Made by a program: the position numbers and the translations under genes
Part shown: in pieces, positions 8,268 through 19,862 of the stretch
How positions within the stretch are numbered: the first letter of the stretch is position 1
How the letters are laid out: every line of letters begins with the position of its first letter
The notes under the pieces: model-generated
The model's input: the letters and a program-made list of their open reading frames with translations, nothing else
Told to the model about the DNA's origin: nothing
Databases searched by the model: none
NCBI RefSeq assembly: GCF_012931985.1
Contig: NZ_JAAFGM010000025.1
Span: 1 to 56,085, forward strand
Direction: 5' to 3'
Source of the DNA: Candidatus Roseilinea sp. NK_OTU-006
Lineage (GTDB): Bacteria > Chloroflexota > Anaerolineae > J036 > Brachytrichaceae
DNA length: 56,085 nt

Positions 8268-9293
8268 TCACGCGCCCGATTTGCCGAGCACGCGCTCGGC
8301 GAACAAGCGCATACCGCTCTCGTCCGGCGCATCCGTGAACCACAGCATGAAGTGCGTCACGCCCAATTCGGCGAAACGGCGGATCTGCGCTTCGATTTCG
8401 TCCGGCGCGCCGATCAACCAGGTTTCGCGCATCCAGGCCGGCGGCTCTGCCGCCTCGCCCCGCGCGAACGCCACGACGTCGGCCGGTCGCTCGCCAGGCG
8501 GGATAAGCGCCAGCATCGCGTCGAGCTTGCGGCGCAGCTCATCGCGATCCGACGCGATCAGGATTTGCACCTCGTAGGTCTTTTCGATGGCATCGTAATC
8601 GCGGCCAACGCGGGCGCAGGCGGCGCGCAGCTCGGCCAATCGTTGCCGCAGCGCTTCGAGACCCACCGGCACGCTGTTCCAGGCGTCGGCATAGCGCGCA
8701 GCGGCATCGAGCAGCATCGGGTGCGCTTCGCCGATCCAAACCGGCGGATGGGGCTGCTGCACGGGCGTTGGCCGGCACACTGCCCCGGCGACCGCATAGT
8801 AACGCCCGGCAAAGGTGACCGGCTCGCGCGCAGACCAGAGCTTAAGCGTCAGTTCTAGCCCCTCGACCATCTGCGCGATGCGCTCCTCAACAGCGTCGTC
8901 GGGGTGCAAGCCGTAAGCCAGGAACTCGCGCGGTTGATTGCCGTAGTCTATGAAGTGGATATACCGGCCGCCGCTGATCTGATCGAGCGTCGCAGCCATC
9001 TTGGCCGTCAACGCTGGATGGCGGAAGGCGTGGTTGTAGTGGATGACGCCGAGCTGGGCGCGTGCGGTCATGCCGGCCAACGCACAGAGCGTCGTCCAAC
9101 CTTCGAGGATCGCCTCGTCTTGTCCCAACATGAGGTGATCGGCGACCCACAGCGAGTGATAGCCGAGTTGGTCCGCCAGGCGACCGAGGCGCATCGTCGT
9201 CGCCGCGTCGAGACTGGGATAGGCCGGCGCGCGAAACAGCCGCGCCCCCGGCCAGGCAAAGATGGGTAGGCAGAAACCGAATTTGAGCAACAT
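8268..9293 (-). CDS. LLM-class flavin-dependent oxidoreductase (luciferase-like)
   Basis: A 341-residue TIM-barrel protein of the bacterial luciferase-like monooxygenase family. Typical features are the early SLWVADHLML segment, GVIHYNHAFRHPALTAKM, the ISGGRYIHFIDYG strand, PPVWIGEAHPMLLDAAA, and the late GAPDEIEAQIRRFAELGV followed by THFMLW. Members use FMN or F420 to oxidise small organics; cofactor and substrate cannot be read from the sequence. It is the last gene of a minus-strand run with the 2-hydroxyacid dehydrogenase (39 bp gap), the Gfo/Idh oxidoreductase and the isomerase-like gene. Length matches the family. Confidence 0.88.
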   Translation of the reverse strand: MLLKFGFCLPIFAWPGARLFRAPAYPSLDAATTMRLGRLADQLGYHSLWVADHLMLGQDEAILEGWTTLCALAGMTARAQLGVIHYNHAFRHPALTAKMAATLDQISGGRYIHFIDYGNQPREFLAYGLHPDDAVEERIAQMVEGLELTLKLWSAREPVTFAGRYYAVAGAVCRPTPVQQPHPPVWIGEAHPMLLDAAARYADAWNSVPVGLEALRQRLAELRAACARVGRDYDAIEKTYEVQILIASDRDELRRKLDAMLALIPPGERPADVVAFARGEAAEPPAWMRETWLIGAPDEIEAQIRRFAELGVTHFMLWFTDAPDESGMRLFAERVLGKSGA

Positions 9294-9332
9294 GCGCGCG
9301 GTGAGCGGTGGAGCGGTCAGCTCGCCGCTATC

Positions 9333-10397
9333 TCAAGCTACGCGAAAGTCAATCGGTTCGCCATTGAGCACCCGTTTCACGTTGCCCCAGATCGCCTGTG
9401 AGTCGCGCACATGCGTCCAGACGCTCTGCCAGGCGTCATGCGGAGTCAACGTCACGTGATAGCTCAGGTCTTCGTGCAGCGCATGTAGCGGATCGTCCAC
9501 CGGCAGCGGCTCCTCGTAGAACACGTCCAGCCCGGCGCCGCCGAGCCGGCGCTCCTGGAGCGCGCGCACCAGCGCCGGCTGATCCACCAACTTGCCGCGC
9601 GCCGTATTGACGAAGAAGGCCGTCGGTTTCATCAGCCCGATCTCGCGCTCGCCGATGATCCGGTGCGTCTGATCGTTGAGGGCCAGGTGCACGCTGAGGA
9701 TATCCGCTTGTTTGAACACTTCGTCCCACGGCACCCATTCCACTCCGTAAGCCTGCTCAAGGGCGGGGAAGCGCGCCACGTCCCAGAAAATCACGCGCAT
9801 GTCGAAGGCTTTCGCAATGCGCGCCATCGGCCGAGCTATTTCTCCAAAGCCTAACAGGCCGAGCGTGCAGTCGCGCGCCAATTGCAGGCCGGGCGGGAAC
9901 AGCCCCCACCGATCCACATATTCACGGCGCTGCATGTAGGGTCGGGTTTGCGGCAGGCGCTTGAGATGGTTCAGGATCAGCGCCCAGCTATGCTCGGCCA
10001 CGGCCAGGTAGTTCACCATGGGCACGGCAGCCAACGGCACACCCAAATCGGCGATTGCATCGCGTGGGATGCCGCGATCGTCCAGGCCGAGATGCTGCAC
10101 CAGCCGCAAGCGCCGGCCCTGGCGCAGCACTGCGCTCGGCACGTTTACCTTGTGAGCGATAAAGAACTCTGCGTCGGCAATGACGGCGTCCAATGCTTCG
10201 GCGCTGGCCACCTTCTGAACGACGACGGCATGTGGGGCGAGGAATTCTTCAATCGTCTGGATACGCGCGCGCCCCTGCGGATCTTCATGCAGGAACTGCG
10301 CCTGGATGAGCGGTGGATATTCGTCCCAGCCGCGCATGCCCCAGGTCACGTTGCCCACGGCATCCCAGACCACGACGAGCGGCTTGTGATCGTTCAT
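9333..10397 (-). CDS. D-isomer-specific 2-hydroxyacid dehydrogenase family protein
   Basis: A 354-residue NAD(P)-dependent oxidoreductase. The nucleotide-binding motif is at residues 183-188 (GFGEIA; the third glycine of GxGxxG is Ala). The catalytic triad is visible as Arg267 in NTARGKLVD, Glu in DVFYEEPLP (295/296) and His320 in LTPHDAW. The expected reaction is reversible oxidation of a D-2-hydroxyacid to a 2-keto acid. Its start codon overlaps the end of the Gfo/Idh gene by 4 bp (ATGA), so the two are translationally coupled. In this setting it may reduce a keto acid from sugar breakdown, but the substrate is not known. Confidence 0.9.
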   Translation of the reverse strand: MNDHKPLVVVWDAVGNVTWGMRGWDEYPPLIQAQFLHEDPQGRARIQTIEEFLAPHAVVVQKVASAEALDAVIADAEFFIAHKVNVPSAVLRQGRRLRLVQHLGLDDRGIPRDAIADLGVPLAAVPMVNYLAVAEHSWALILNHLKRLPQTRPYMQRREYVDRWGLFPPGLQLARDCTLGLLGFGEIARPMARIAKAFDMRVIFWDVARFPALEQAYGVEWVPWDEVFKQADILSVHLALNDQTHRIIGEREIGLMKPTAFFVNTARGKLVDQPALVRALQERRLGGAGLDVFYEEPLPVDDPLHALHEDLSYHVTLTPHDAWQSVWTHVRDSQAIWGNVKRVLNGEPIDFRVA

Positions 10398-11605
10398 GAT
10401 GGCTCGACAACATCCTCCAGTTCGTCTTGATAGTTGGAAGCTTTACCGGACAGCAAGTCCTCTAAGCTGACCGGCCGGCCCAGGCGATCGGCTTCGAGGA
10501 AGCCGTAGACCAACGCAAGTGAGCGCAGGCCGGCTACGCCGTCCACCTCCGGCGGACGATCCTCAAGAATGGCGGAAGCGAAGTCGTCGTACTCAATCGC
10601 GATCAGGTTCGCGTCAATATCGGCGAACTCCATGCGATAGCTACTCAAGCGCTCGCCGCCGAACAGCGCCGCCGTCGCCGGATCGAGTACGAAGTCCGGC
10701 GCCAGCGCCAACTGCTCCGCCTCGCTCAGCGGGACATCGCTGCCATCGCGCCGCACGGTGAGCTGCAAGGGCTGGCCGGTGCGATCCATGGGGATGACCA
10801 GCGAGCCGCCGTCGCCATACACCGCGCGGTGGAAGTAGCCCGCGCCGCGGCCGGCCATGCTCAGCATCCAGTTGCCCAGCGCGCCGGATTTGAAGCGAAC
10901 CGCGCCCACTGAGAGATCCTCGGCGTCGGCGGGATAGCGCGCGCCGTCGGCGCCTTTGCGCTCGGCATCCACGAGCGCATTCATGCCCATCACGGCCTCG
11001 ATCGGGCCGAGGAAGTACTCCAAGAGGTCGGTGTAGTGCACGCCCATGTCCACGACGATGCCGCACTTGCGGCGCAGGTGTCGCCACGGCGTGATGACCA
11101 CGAACTCGCCGCTGCCGGAAGACGCTTGGACTGCCAAGAACGGACGGCCAATCGCGCCGGCGTCAATCAGCGCCTTGGCCAGCCGGTTGATCGGGTCGCG
11201 GCGGTAGTTCTCGGCGACGGCCAGCTTGCGTCCGGCCTGACGCGCCGCGTCAACCAGTCGTCGCCCTTGTCGCACCGTCAGCGCGATCGGTTTCTCAACC
11301 ATCACATGCACGCCGGCCTGCAATGCCTCGATGCCGAGGTCCAGGTGCGCGTCGGGCAGGGTCGTAATGCTGATGCCGTCGAGCGGGATGGCAGCGCGCA
11401 TCTCGGCGAACGACGCAAACACGCGGGGGCGCTTACCTAGCAAGGCCGCGGCCAGGTCGGCCGCGCGCTCGGCGCTGGATGGGATCAGGTCGCACACGCC
11501 CTCCAGCGAAAAGCGCATGCAGCCGGCTTGGCGCAGTTTGGCCATGCCTTTGATGTGGCGTTGACCCATCACACCGCAGCCGAAGAGTCCAAATGAGAGC
11601 GTCAT
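10394..11605 (-). CDS. Gfo/Idh/MocA family oxidoreductase
   Basis: A 403-residue dehydrogenase with an N-terminal Rossmann domain (GCGVMGQRH at 9-17) and the family motif EKP at residues 104-106. Lys105 normally contacts nicotinamide and substrate. The C-terminal half is the alpha/beta dimerisation domain, with the substrate-side DMGVHYTDLLEYF segment. Homologues oxidise or epimerise cyclic polyols and sugars. The gene overlaps the 2-hydroxyacid dehydrogenase by 4 bp and is preceded by a repeat-rich spacer. A heptamer array begins 2 bp upstream of its ATG, so any leader would consist largely of that array. Confidence 0.9.
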   Translation of the reverse strand: MTLSFGLFGCGVMGQRHIKGMAKLRQAGCMRFSLEGVCDLIPSSAERAADLAAALLGKRPRVFASFAEMRAAIPLDGISITTLPDAHLDLGIEALQAGVHVMVEKPIALTVRQGRRLVDAARQAGRKLAVAENYRRDPINRLAKALIDAGAIGRPFLAVQASSGSGEFVVITPWRHLRRKCGIVVDMGVHYTDLLEYFLGPIEAVMGMNALVDAERKGADGARYPADAEDLSVGAVRFKSGALGNWMLSMAGRGAGYFHRAVYGDGGSLVIPMDRTGQPLQLTVRRDGSDVPLSEAEQLALAPDFVLDPATAALFGGERLSSYRMEFADIDANLIAIEYDDFASAILEDRPPEVDGVAGLRSLALVYGFLEADRLGRPVSLEDLLSGKASNYQDELEDVVEPS

Positions 11606-11606
11606 G

Positions 11607-11669
11607 GCAGGTGTCAGGTTTCAGGTGTCAGAGTTCGGGTATCAGGGTTCAAATGTCGGGTGTCAGGCA
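11607..11669. repeat. Degenerate heptamer tandem array (TCAGGTG type)
   Basis: Nine consecutive 7-bp units follow the consensus TCAGGTG, with variants such as TCAGGTT, TCAGAGT, TCGGGTA, TCAAATG and TCGGGTG. The period holds at exactly 7 throughout. Three looser units of the CTCAGTA type follow at about 11688-11712. The array directly abuts the start of the Gfo/Idh gene. Confidence 0.85.
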
Positions 11670-11739
11670 ATCGAGGCTACACATTTTGCATCCTGAGTCT
11701 CAGTACTCAGTAGTTGAAAACATCGGCTCGCACTTGCCG

Positions 11740-11852
11740 CTGCCCGGCGACTAAAGTCGCGGGCTACACGATGCCAAGTCCCTGCAGGACTGATTTTGAG
11801 CCTGCGAAGCAGGCTTCGCTGTGCGTAGCCCGCAGCTTTAGCTGCAGGGCAG
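11740..11852. repeat. Palindrome-rich mosaic element (possible MITE/REP-like repeat)
   Basis: The outer ends CTGCCC and GGGCAG are inverted, as are the inner arms GCGGGCTAC (11759-11767) and GTAGCCCGC (11825-11833). Between and around them are four small palindromes: GCGACTAAAGTCGC (11747-11760), AGTCCCTGCAGGACT (11777-11791), AGCCTGCGAAGCAGGCT (11799-11815) and GCAGCTTTAGCTGC (11832-11845). Nothing here is coding. The build suggests a folded, dispersed non-autonomous element. Confidence 0.75.
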
Positions 11853-11878
11853 TTTTACGCACCGCTGCGTTTCGCCCG

Positions 11879-12646
11879 CTAGACCGAATACCCCAGGCGG
11901 CGCAGATACAGCGCATTTGCTTTGGCACTGTCGAGCGGCGAGGTCTTGCTCACGCTGTGTTCGACCACGCACCAACCACCGAAGGCTTGGCCCTCGAGTT
12001 CCTTCAAGCACGCGGTGAAGTCAATGCCCAGCGTCCCCCGACCCATCTCGACGAACTCGCCGCGCGCCCAGTCCTTCAGGTGCACATAGCCGAGTCGTTC
12101 GCGATATTTGCGCAAGTGCGTCAGCGGATCCTCGCCCACCAACGCGATGTGCGAAACGTCGAGACACAACGTCAGCGCGCGCGTCTCGTTCATCAAGGCA
12201 TCAATTTCGGCTTCGTTCTCGATGGTGCAGCGCGTGTGAGGGTGATAGGCGACACACAGGCCGAGTTCCGCCGCATATTCGGCCAGCGACTCACACGCCC
12301 GCGCCAACGCGCGGATGTCGTCCGCAGTCGGCGGATGCGCGCGCGGGCGCGTCGCGCCGACCAGCCCGTAGGCCTGCGCGCCCATCTCGGCAGCGTAATC
12401 AATCCGCCGCTTGTGGACGGTTAAGGCGCGTTCCGAAGCAGGCAATTCGACTGCGCCGAAGAATGTGGCCACTTGCAGGTCACCCAACCAGTCTCGCAGC
12501 CGGCGAGGTGGGCCAAGCCAATCGAGCGCATGGTTGAACAGTTCGACGGCATGCCAGCCGGCTGCGCGAATGTCGTCGAATGTCGTGCTCAGGTCACACC
12601 ATTCTCCCCAGTTGATGGTGCTATAGGCGAAGCGAAGGGAAGGCAT
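11879..12646 (-). CDS. Sugar phosphate isomerase/epimerase family (AP endonuclease 2-like TIM barrel)
   Basis: A 255-residue protein with the xylose-isomerase-like TIM-barrel pattern. Metal-site candidates are the Glu in AVELFNHAL, the YHPHTRCTIEN segment, LCLDVSHIALVGED, YVHLKDWARG and the terminal WCVVEHSV. These match sugar phosphate isomerase/epimerases and inosose dehydratase-like proteins. Together with the Gfo/Idh enzyme downstream on the same strand it suggests inositol-like or keto-sugar metabolism, though the repeat spacer of about 270 bp may separate the transcripts. It is divergent from arsR, with 77 bp between the starts. The exact reaction is not determinable. Confidence 0.82.
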   Translation of the reverse strand: MPSLRFAYSTINWGEWCDLSTTFDDIRAAGWHAVELFNHALDWLGPPRRLRDWLGDLQVATFFGAVELPASERALTVHKRRIDYAAEMGAQAYGLVGATRPRAHPPTADDIRALARACESLAEYAAELGLCVAYHPHTRCTIENEAEIDALMNETRALTLCLDVSHIALVGEDPLTHLRKYRERLGYVHLKDWARGEFVEMGRGTLGIDFTACLKELEGQAFGGWCVVEHSVSKTSPLDSAKANALYLRRLGYSV

Positions 12647-12708
12647 GGGTAAGGATTAAGTGGTCAGCGAAGGTTCATCGAATGCGACCTGGCGGATTTT
12701 ACTATGCG

Positions 12709-12731
12709 TATACAATTCAACGTATGTTGAA
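12709..12731 (+). promoter_or_regulatory. arsR -10 box and ArsR-type operator overlapping the start codon
   Basis: The -10 TATACA (12709-12714) ends 9 nt before the ATG at 12724. The operator TTCAAC-GTAT-GTTGAA (12716-12731) is a perfect 6+6 inverted repeat that contains the start codon. TCAA-N6-TTGA resembles known ArsR-family sites. Bound repressor would cover both the transcription start and the initiation codon of a leaderless message. Confidence 0.65.
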
Positions 12732-13110
12732 CTATTCGGTTGCGGCTCAGTTGGAGACGATAAGCCTCGAATGGTTAGCCGAACGACTCAAAGTCTTAGC
12801 GGAGCCAAACCGCCTGCGCATCTTCAGCCTGTTGATGGATGGCGTGCGGTGCAACTGCGAACTCAGCGAGGCGCTGGCCATGCCGCCCAACTTGATCTCG
12901 CACCACCTGAGCAAGCTGCGCTCGGTTGGTTTGGTGGACGCAGAGCGCGACAAATCGGATCCGCGGTGGATTTACTACTCCATCAATCGCGCTGCGCTTG
13001 AGGCGCTCAACGCAGCGTTCGGCTCATTCTTCGCCCCCGACCGCATCCAGCCCCGATGGCTGACTGTGGGCCACAACACGCGATCTGCCGCCCCGAGTCG
13101 CAGGGCCTGA
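12724..13110 (+). CDS. arsR: ArsR-family As(III)-responsive repressor
   Basis: A 128-residue winged-helix regulator. The DNA-recognition helix lies around residues 53-70 (MPPNLISHHLSKLRSVGL). The metalloid site appears as VRCNCEL, with Cys43 and Cys45 where classical ArsR has ELCVCDL. A third Cys is not adjacent, so binding may use two thiols. The ATG at 12724 is preferred over a longer frame from 12682 because the -10 box ends 9 nt upstream and the family usually starts close to this helix. It is the first gene of arsR-arsC-acr3 and should repress the operon until arsenite binds. Confidence 0.88.
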   Translation: MLNYSVAAQLETISLEWLAERLKVLAEPNRLRIFSLLMDGVRCNCELSEALAMPPNLISHHLSKLRSVGLVDAERDKSDPRWIYYSINRAALEALNAAFGSFFAPDRIQPRWLTVGHNTRSAAPSRRA

Positions 13111-13138
13111 CATGAAAAAGCTCAAACATTGAAGACGC

Positions 13139-13543
13139 ATGAAACGCAAGGTGCTCTTTCTTTGCACGGGAAATTCCTGCCGTTCACAGATGGCCGAAGC
13201 AATCGTCAACGCGCGGCTCGGCGACACGTGGGAGGCAGTCAGCGCAGGGACGAAGCCTGCTGGCTACGTCCACCCCAAGGCGCTGGCGGTGCTGGCGGAA
13301 ATCGGAATTCAGCATGAGGGTCGGTCGAAGCACACAGACGAGTTTCTGAACGCAGACTTCGACTTGGTCATTACCGTCTGCGATTCGGCAGCGGAGGAAT
13401 GTCCTGTCTGGCCGGGAAAGGGGAAGCGCGTCCATTACAGCTTTCCCGATCCGGCGCTGACCGATGACATTGCCGAATTTCGCAAAGTGCGCGACGAAAT
13501 CGAACGCGCGATTCTTCCATTACTGCGCAAGAACAGCGGGTGA
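13139..13543 (+). CDS. arsC: Arsenate reductase, thioredoxin-coupled LMW-phosphatase type
   Basis: A 134-residue arsenate reductase related to low-molecular-weight tyrosine phosphatases. The P-loop C-x5-R is Cys9-TGNSC-Arg15, and the resolving cysteines are Cys81 and Cys88 in VCDSAAEECPVWPG. This matches the Cys10/82/89 triad of the Bacillus subtilis and Staphylococcus pI258 enzymes. FPDPAL carries the general acid region. It reduces As(V) to As(III) using a disulfide cascade regenerated by thioredoxin, feeding the Acr3 exporter encoded next. It is 28 bp behind arsR with no separate promoter visible. Confidence 0.95.
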   Translation: MKRKVLFLCTGNSCRSQMAEAIVNARLGDTWEAVSAGTKPAGYVHPKALAVLAEIGIQHEGRSKHTDEFLNADFDLVITVCDSAAEECPVWPGKGKRVHYSFPDPALTDDIAEFRKVRDEIERAILPLLRKNSG

Positions 13544-13631
13544 TTCGCTTCATCATCGTTCGCCTCGATGGGTCTTCAACCGGCGAAGCAAGTTGGAGAT
13601 TGAATGAAGATTCTCATGTTTGGAGGTATGT

Positions 13632-14780
13632 ATGTCTGAAACTGTTGTGCTCAAAGCGCCGGCGCAAAGCCTGCGCAAGCAACTGTCTTTCCTTGACCGT
13701 TACCTGACGCTGTGGATTTTCCTGGCGATGGCCGTGGGAGTCGGTATCGGCTTTCTGTTTCCGACGGAGGTTGAGCGATTCAATGGCGCAGTCTCGATCG
13801 GGACGACGAACATCCCGATCGCGATTGGGCTGATCCTGATGATGTATCCGCCGTTCACCAAGGTGAAGTACGAAGAGCTGAGCGATGTCTTCCGCAACAA
13901 GAAGGTGCTGTCGCTTTCGCTGATCCAGAACTGGATCATCGGCCCGCTGCTGATGTTCGCGCTTGCGGTGATCTTTCTGCGGGGCTACCCAGAGTACGCG
14001 GCCGGCTTGATCATGATCGGCTTGGCGCGCTGCATCGCGATGGTGATCGTGTGGAATGAACTGGCGCGCGGTGACACAGAATACGCAGCCGGCCTGGTGG
14101 CCTTCAACAGCGTCTTCCAAGTGCTGTTCTATAGCGCATACGCCTACATCTTCCTGACGGTTCTGCCCACCTGGTTCGGGTTGACGGCGGTCACGGTAGA
14201 CATCACGATGGGGCAGATCGCCGAGAGCGTGTTCATTTACCTGGGCGTGCCATTCCTAGCCGGCTTTCTCACGCGCTTCATCCTGGTGCGCATGAGGAGC
14301 AAGGAGTGGTACTACAAGCACTTCGTCCCCAAGGTCAGCCCGCTAACGTTGGTTGCCCTGCTCTTCACGATCGTGGTCATGTTCTCGCTCAAGGGCAACC
14401 TCATCGTGCAAATTCCGCTGGACGTCGTGCGGATCGCCATCCCGCTTCTGCTCTACTTCGTGCTGATGTTCCTGATCTCGTTCTTTATAGGACATCGCCT
14501 CGGCGCAGACTACTCCAAGACGACCACGCTTTCTTTCACCGCCGCCAGCAACAACTTTGAACTGGCGATCGCGGTAGCCGTGGCGGTCTTCGGCATCAGC
14601 AGCGGCGCGGCGTTTGCCGCGGTCATCGGTCCGCTGGTGGAAGTGCCCGTGATGATCGGGTTGGTCAATGTGGCGTTCTGGCTCCAGAAACGCTGGTATC
14701 CACAGGCCGCATCCGCGCCGGCGATAGTCGCTGCAGCGCAAGAGGCCTGCCCGCCGAACGAAGCGCTGCTTCGCAAATAA
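13632..14780 (+). CDS. acr3: Acr3-type arsenite efflux transporter
   Basis: A 382-residue, ten-span permease of the Acr3 (BART) family. The essential cysteine is Cys134 in [19 protein letters not shown], and the second key residue is Glu310 in [18 protein letters not shown]. Both are required for As(OH)3 extrusion in studied homologues. The ATG at 13632 is chosen because GGAGG lies 5 nt upstream, a rare clear Shine-Dalgarno here; the open frame to 13620 begins with TTG. It completes the arsR-arsC-acr3 operon that converts and exports arsenate. No convincing terminator follows. Confidence 0.95.
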   Translation: MSETVVLKAPAQSLRKQLSFLDRYLTLWIFLAMAVGVGIGFLFPTEVERFNGAVSIGTTNIPIAIGLILMMYPPFTKVKYEELSDVFRNKKVLSLSLIQNWIIGPLLMFALAVIFLRGYPEYAAGLIMIGLARCIAMVIVWNELARGDTEYAAGLVAFNSVFQVLFYSAYAYIFLTVLPTWFGLTAVTVDITMGQIAESVFIYLGVPFLAGFLTRFILVRMRSKEWYYKHFVPKVSPLTLVALLFTIVVMFSLKGNLIVQIPLDVVRIAIPLLLYFVLMFLISFFIGHRLGADYSKTTTLSFTAASNNFELAIAVAVAVFGISSGAAFAAVIGPLVEVPVMIGLVNVAFWLQKRWYPQAASAPAIVAAAQEACPPNEALLRK

Positions 14781-14831
14781 GCACGCCCGGTGTTCACCTG
14801 CGCCCTTTTCCCAACCGACTTTTCTTCTTAC

Positions 14832-15028
14832 GCAGATTCCATCCCGGCATGTCTGCCGGACCTGACATCCGCCGGCTTGCGCGAGGTGATCTTGCTGTAG
14901 GCGCTCAATCGTGAGCGCCTGGACGATTGGCGCGGGAGCCTGGGCGAGAATCTGGAGATCACCCTGGGACAGCGTGCACGCAAAGACCTGTTCGAGGAGT
15001 CGGGCGCGTCCTGCGCCTTTCCCGGTTT
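14832..15028 (+). pseudogene. Possible degenerate coding remnant
   Basis: One frame reads as a plausible protein fragment (YADSIPACLPDL, then LREVILL, a TAG stop, then RERLDDWRGSLGENLEITLG and RKDLFEES) before running into the next gene. The internal stop falls at about 14899, where a perfect 8-bp inverted repeat AGGCGCTC/GAGCGCCT with a 6-nt loop sits (14899-14920). The parent family is not recognised. It could also be chance non-coding sequence between the arsenic operon and the next gene. Confidence 0.25.
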
Positions 15029-15032
15029 AGCG

Positions 15033-15038
15033 CACAAT
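15033..15038 (+). promoter_or_regulatory. Possible -10 box for a leaderless transcript
   Basis: CACAAT lies 7 nt before the ATG at 15046; no -35 is obvious. Confidence 0.3.
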
Positions 15039-15045
15039 AGCGCCC

Positions 15046-16140
15046 ATGCACCTCGTCGAGTCGCTGGAGGCCTTTCGCGTCGTCGTCCCGCTGCCGGAGC
15101 CGCTGTTCGTGTGGGGCAGGGTCATCACCGAGCGCGAGTTCGTCTTCGCCCGCGCGCAGGCCGGCGGGCAGACCGGCATCGGCTACGGTCTGGGCCGCGT
15201 CGCTGGCATCGTCGAGATCATCGAACGCCACCTCAAGCCGCTCGTCGTCGGCCGGCCCGCGCACGCCATCCGCCCAACGTGGGAGGCTGCGCGACGTGCC
15301 ATGCGCATGATCGGCGAGGGCGGCGCATTCGCACGCGCGCTATCCATCGTGGACCTTGCTCTGTGGGACCTACACACTAAGCTGATAGGCGTGCCGATCT
15401 GGAAGCTGCTCGGCGGCGAACAGCGCGAGGTTCCGTGCATCGCCATCGCCGGCTACTACCAACCCGATAACCCGGTCGGCAAGGTGCGCCGCGACGCCGA
15501 GGCGCTGGCCGCCGCGGGTTACACCGGCTTCAAGCTACCCATCGGCGAAGATCGCGACCTGGACGTGCAGCGCGTGCGCGCCATGCGCGAGGTGGTGGGC
15601 AAAGACGCCCTCATCGGCGTGGACGCTTCGGGCACATTCGACTCGGTCAAGCAGGCGCTCGACGTCTGGCGGGCGCTCAAGCCGTTCGACATCGCCTTCT
15701 TGGAAGACCCTTTCCCCGCCGACCGTTGGTCGTTGGCGATCGCACTGGCGCAGCGCGGCGGGATGCCGGTCGCCTTTGGCGAGTCGCTCTCGGCGCCGGA
15801 CGCGGTCCAAGCGCTTGGATCGCCCGCCGGCGTGGACATCGTTCGCCCCGATGTGACGCACCAAATGGGCCTGACCGGTTATCTGCAGGCCATCACCCCT
15901 GCGCTCGAAAGTCACAAAACGATCTTCCCCCATTACTTCCCTGACCTGCACGCGCCGCTGGTCGCTGCCCTTGGCGGGGCATGGGTGGAGGAATCGCCGG
16001 CCGAGGCGGATACGGTGGGCTTTCGTCTGCTGCGCGCCGAGCAGCCGCTCATCCGGTCCGGCATGTGGTGCGTCAACGAGCGACCCGGCTTTGGGATTGT
16101 TTGGGACGAAGACGCGCTGCAGCGCTTTCGTCGTCCGTAG
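15046..16140 (+). CDS. Mandelate racemase/muconate lactonizing enzyme family protein
   Basis: A 364-residue enolase-superfamily protein. The capping domain is followed by a barrel with GFKLPIG (a single Lys where MLE/MR enzymes show KxK), metal ligands in GVDASG, AFLEDPFP and AFGESLSA, and a His in IFPHYFPDLH. The remaining base residues differ from mandelate racemase and galactonate dehydratase, so the substrate may be another sugar acid or lactone. It is not closely similar to the enzyme at 1202. It stands alone on the plus strand and converges with sat-cysC, the stops being 4 bp apart. Confidence 0.85.
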   Translation: MHLVESLEAFRVVVPLPEPLFVWGRVITEREFVFARAQAGGQTGIGYGLGRVAGIVEIIERHLKPLVVGRPAHAIRPTWEAARRAMRMIGEGGAFARALSIVDLALWDLHTKLIGVPIWKLLGGEQREVPCIAIAGYYQPDNPVGKVRRDAEALAAAGYTGFKLPIGEDRDLDVQRVRAMREVVGKDALIGVDASGTFDSVKQALDVWRALKPFDIAFLEDPFPADRWSLAIALAQRGGMPVAFGESLSAPDAVQALGSPAGVDIVRPDVTHQMGLTGYLQAITPALESHKTIFPHYFPDLHAPLVAALGGAWVEESPAEADTVGFRLLRAEQPLIRSGMWCVNERPGFGIVWDEDALQRFRRP

Positions 16141-16144
16141 CGAC

Positions 16145-19824
<3,680 letters not shown>

Positions 19825-19862
19825 CGTTGCTCTAGCGATTTGGGTTCAGCACGGCGCGCCCA

